DNA from: Arcticibacterium luteifluviistationis
Lineage (GTDB): Bacteria; Bacteroidota; Bacteroidia; Cytophagales; Spirosomataceae
Assembly (NCBI RefSeq): GCF_003258705.1
Contig: NZ_CP029480.1
Coordinates: forward strand, 2,914,001 to 2,978,000
Direction: 5' to 3'
Length of the DNA stretch: 64,000 bases
The notes under the pieces were generated by a model, which worked only from the letters and a program-made list of their open reading frames with translations, had not been told where the DNA came from and ran no database searches. The translations under genes were made by a program, and so were the position numbers. Below, one piece after another: positions 63,613 through 64,000 of the stretch (its first letter is position 1; each line of letters starts with the position of its first letter).

Positions 63613-63636
63613 AACTGACGGCCGAAACCGTCAGTT
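63613..63636 (-). terminator. Hairpin between the first subunit gene and the chaperone-like gene (attenuator or processing site)
   Basis: AACTGACGG and CCGTCAGTT form a perfect 9-bp stem with a 6-base loop, placed 9 bp after the subunit stop codon. On the minus strand it is followed by TCTTATTCTTAC, a weak T-tract. A partial terminator or RNA-stabilising hairpin here would give more subunit than chaperone and usher. Confidence 0.6.
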
Positions 63637-63644
63637 ATCTTTTA

Positions 63645-64000
63645 TTAATCGTCTGCTAAAGTATAAGTAACGGTTACTGCATAATCCTTTGCTCTTAAAT
63701 CAGCATAAGAACTATTTGGAGCATTAAAACTATAGGTTAACCGGTGACCTTTACTAGCACCAGTCTCTGTATATGCACTTCCAATTCCAGCAACAGCTAC
63801 CTGATCAACCGTGCTAAGTGTAACCCTTCCTCCTGTAGAACCCAAGGTACCTTCACCAGTACTTGCGTTTCCAGCTTTAACTTTAATAGTGATACCAGGC
63901 ACTAATTCGTCAATTTTCACATCAACGTGTCTTGAACTAGCTCCTCCGTCAACGAGAATAGAAGAGTAATTCAACCATGTATCAGAATTGTCTTGAGCTT
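63645..64000 (-). CDS. Fibre-subunit-like protein, N-terminus outside window
   Basis: The frame is open from the window edge (reading AQDNSDTWLNYSSILVDGG) to the stop at 63645, about 118 residues, so the start lies beyond 64000. It aligns along its visible length with the 172-residue subunit gene downstream, sharing GTLGS, GIGSAYT, GHRLTYSF, LRAKDY and the terminal VTVTYTLADD. As the first gene before the hairpin and the chaperone-like gene it is the best candidate for the major subunit. The missing part should hold a signal peptide and the donor strand. Confidence 0.72.
   Translation of the reverse strand, partial: AQDNSDTWLNYSSILVDGGASSRHVDVKIDELVPGITIKVKAGNASTGEGTLGSTGGRVTLSTVDQVAVAGIGSAYTETGASKGHRLTYSFNAPNSSYADLRAKDYAVTVTYTLADD

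Overview
The window is AT-rich DNA from a Bacteroidota bacterium, most likely a member of the Cytophagales. The evidence is a SusC/SusD pair next to a hybrid two-component regulator, a type IX secretion (T9SS) C-terminal sorting domain, lipoprotein signals of the Bacteroidota kind, Ig-module surface proteins up to about 4,000 residues, tandem WG-repeat proteins and a mitochondrial-type aconitase. No tRNA, rRNA, insertion sequence or CRISPR array was seen.

Layout. 1-11870: a nutrient-uptake locus. It holds a VCBS/FG-GAP lipoprotein (cut by the window edge), a GntR-type regulator, SusD and SusC on the minus strand, with a divergent hybrid sensor kinase/response regulator. 11867-18197: a pentaheme cytochrome, a GNAT acetyltransferase, an RluD-like pseudouridine synthase, a PLP-dependent D-cysteine desulfhydrase/ACC-deaminase-like enzyme, a secreted unknown and hslU. 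18333-35465: three consecutive minus-strand genes for very large secreted proteins, one with a T9SS type A domain and the other two sharing an unusual cysteine-containing C-terminal tail. 35958-49232: mostly housekeeping. This stretch has a SerC-like aminotransferase, MarC, a Rieske lipoprotein, MenE, an XRE regulator, hslV (23 kb from hslU), an SDR, yidC, an LpoA-like TPR plus periplasmic-binding-protein fusion, hemL and an MsbA-like exporter. 49395-55309: four tandem paralogous secreted WG-repeat proteins. 55581-58967: aconitase and a secreted alkaline-phosphatase-superfamily enzyme. 59067-64000: a minus-strand operon that looks like a chaperone-usher fibre system.

Two observations stand out. 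First, each of the four WG-repeat genes has a sequence matching the sigma-54 (-24/-12) consensus, always 45-48 bp before the ATG. Further TGGCAC/TGGCAT half-sites lie upstream at regular 120 or 131-132 bp spacing. This suggests an RpoN-controlled multigene family. Second, the right-hand operon has the order subunit, two-domain chaperone-like protein, usher-sized outer-membrane protein, subunit, subunit. The subunits share a C-terminal beta-strand signature, and a hairpin sits after the first subunit gene, just as in classical pilus operons. None of its members has an obvious family name that I can recognise.

The giant adhesin (23511-35465) carries ten near-identical 93-residue Ig-like modules that fall into a three-module higher-order repeat (C-ABC-ABC-ABC), showing recent expansion in blocks of about 837 bp.
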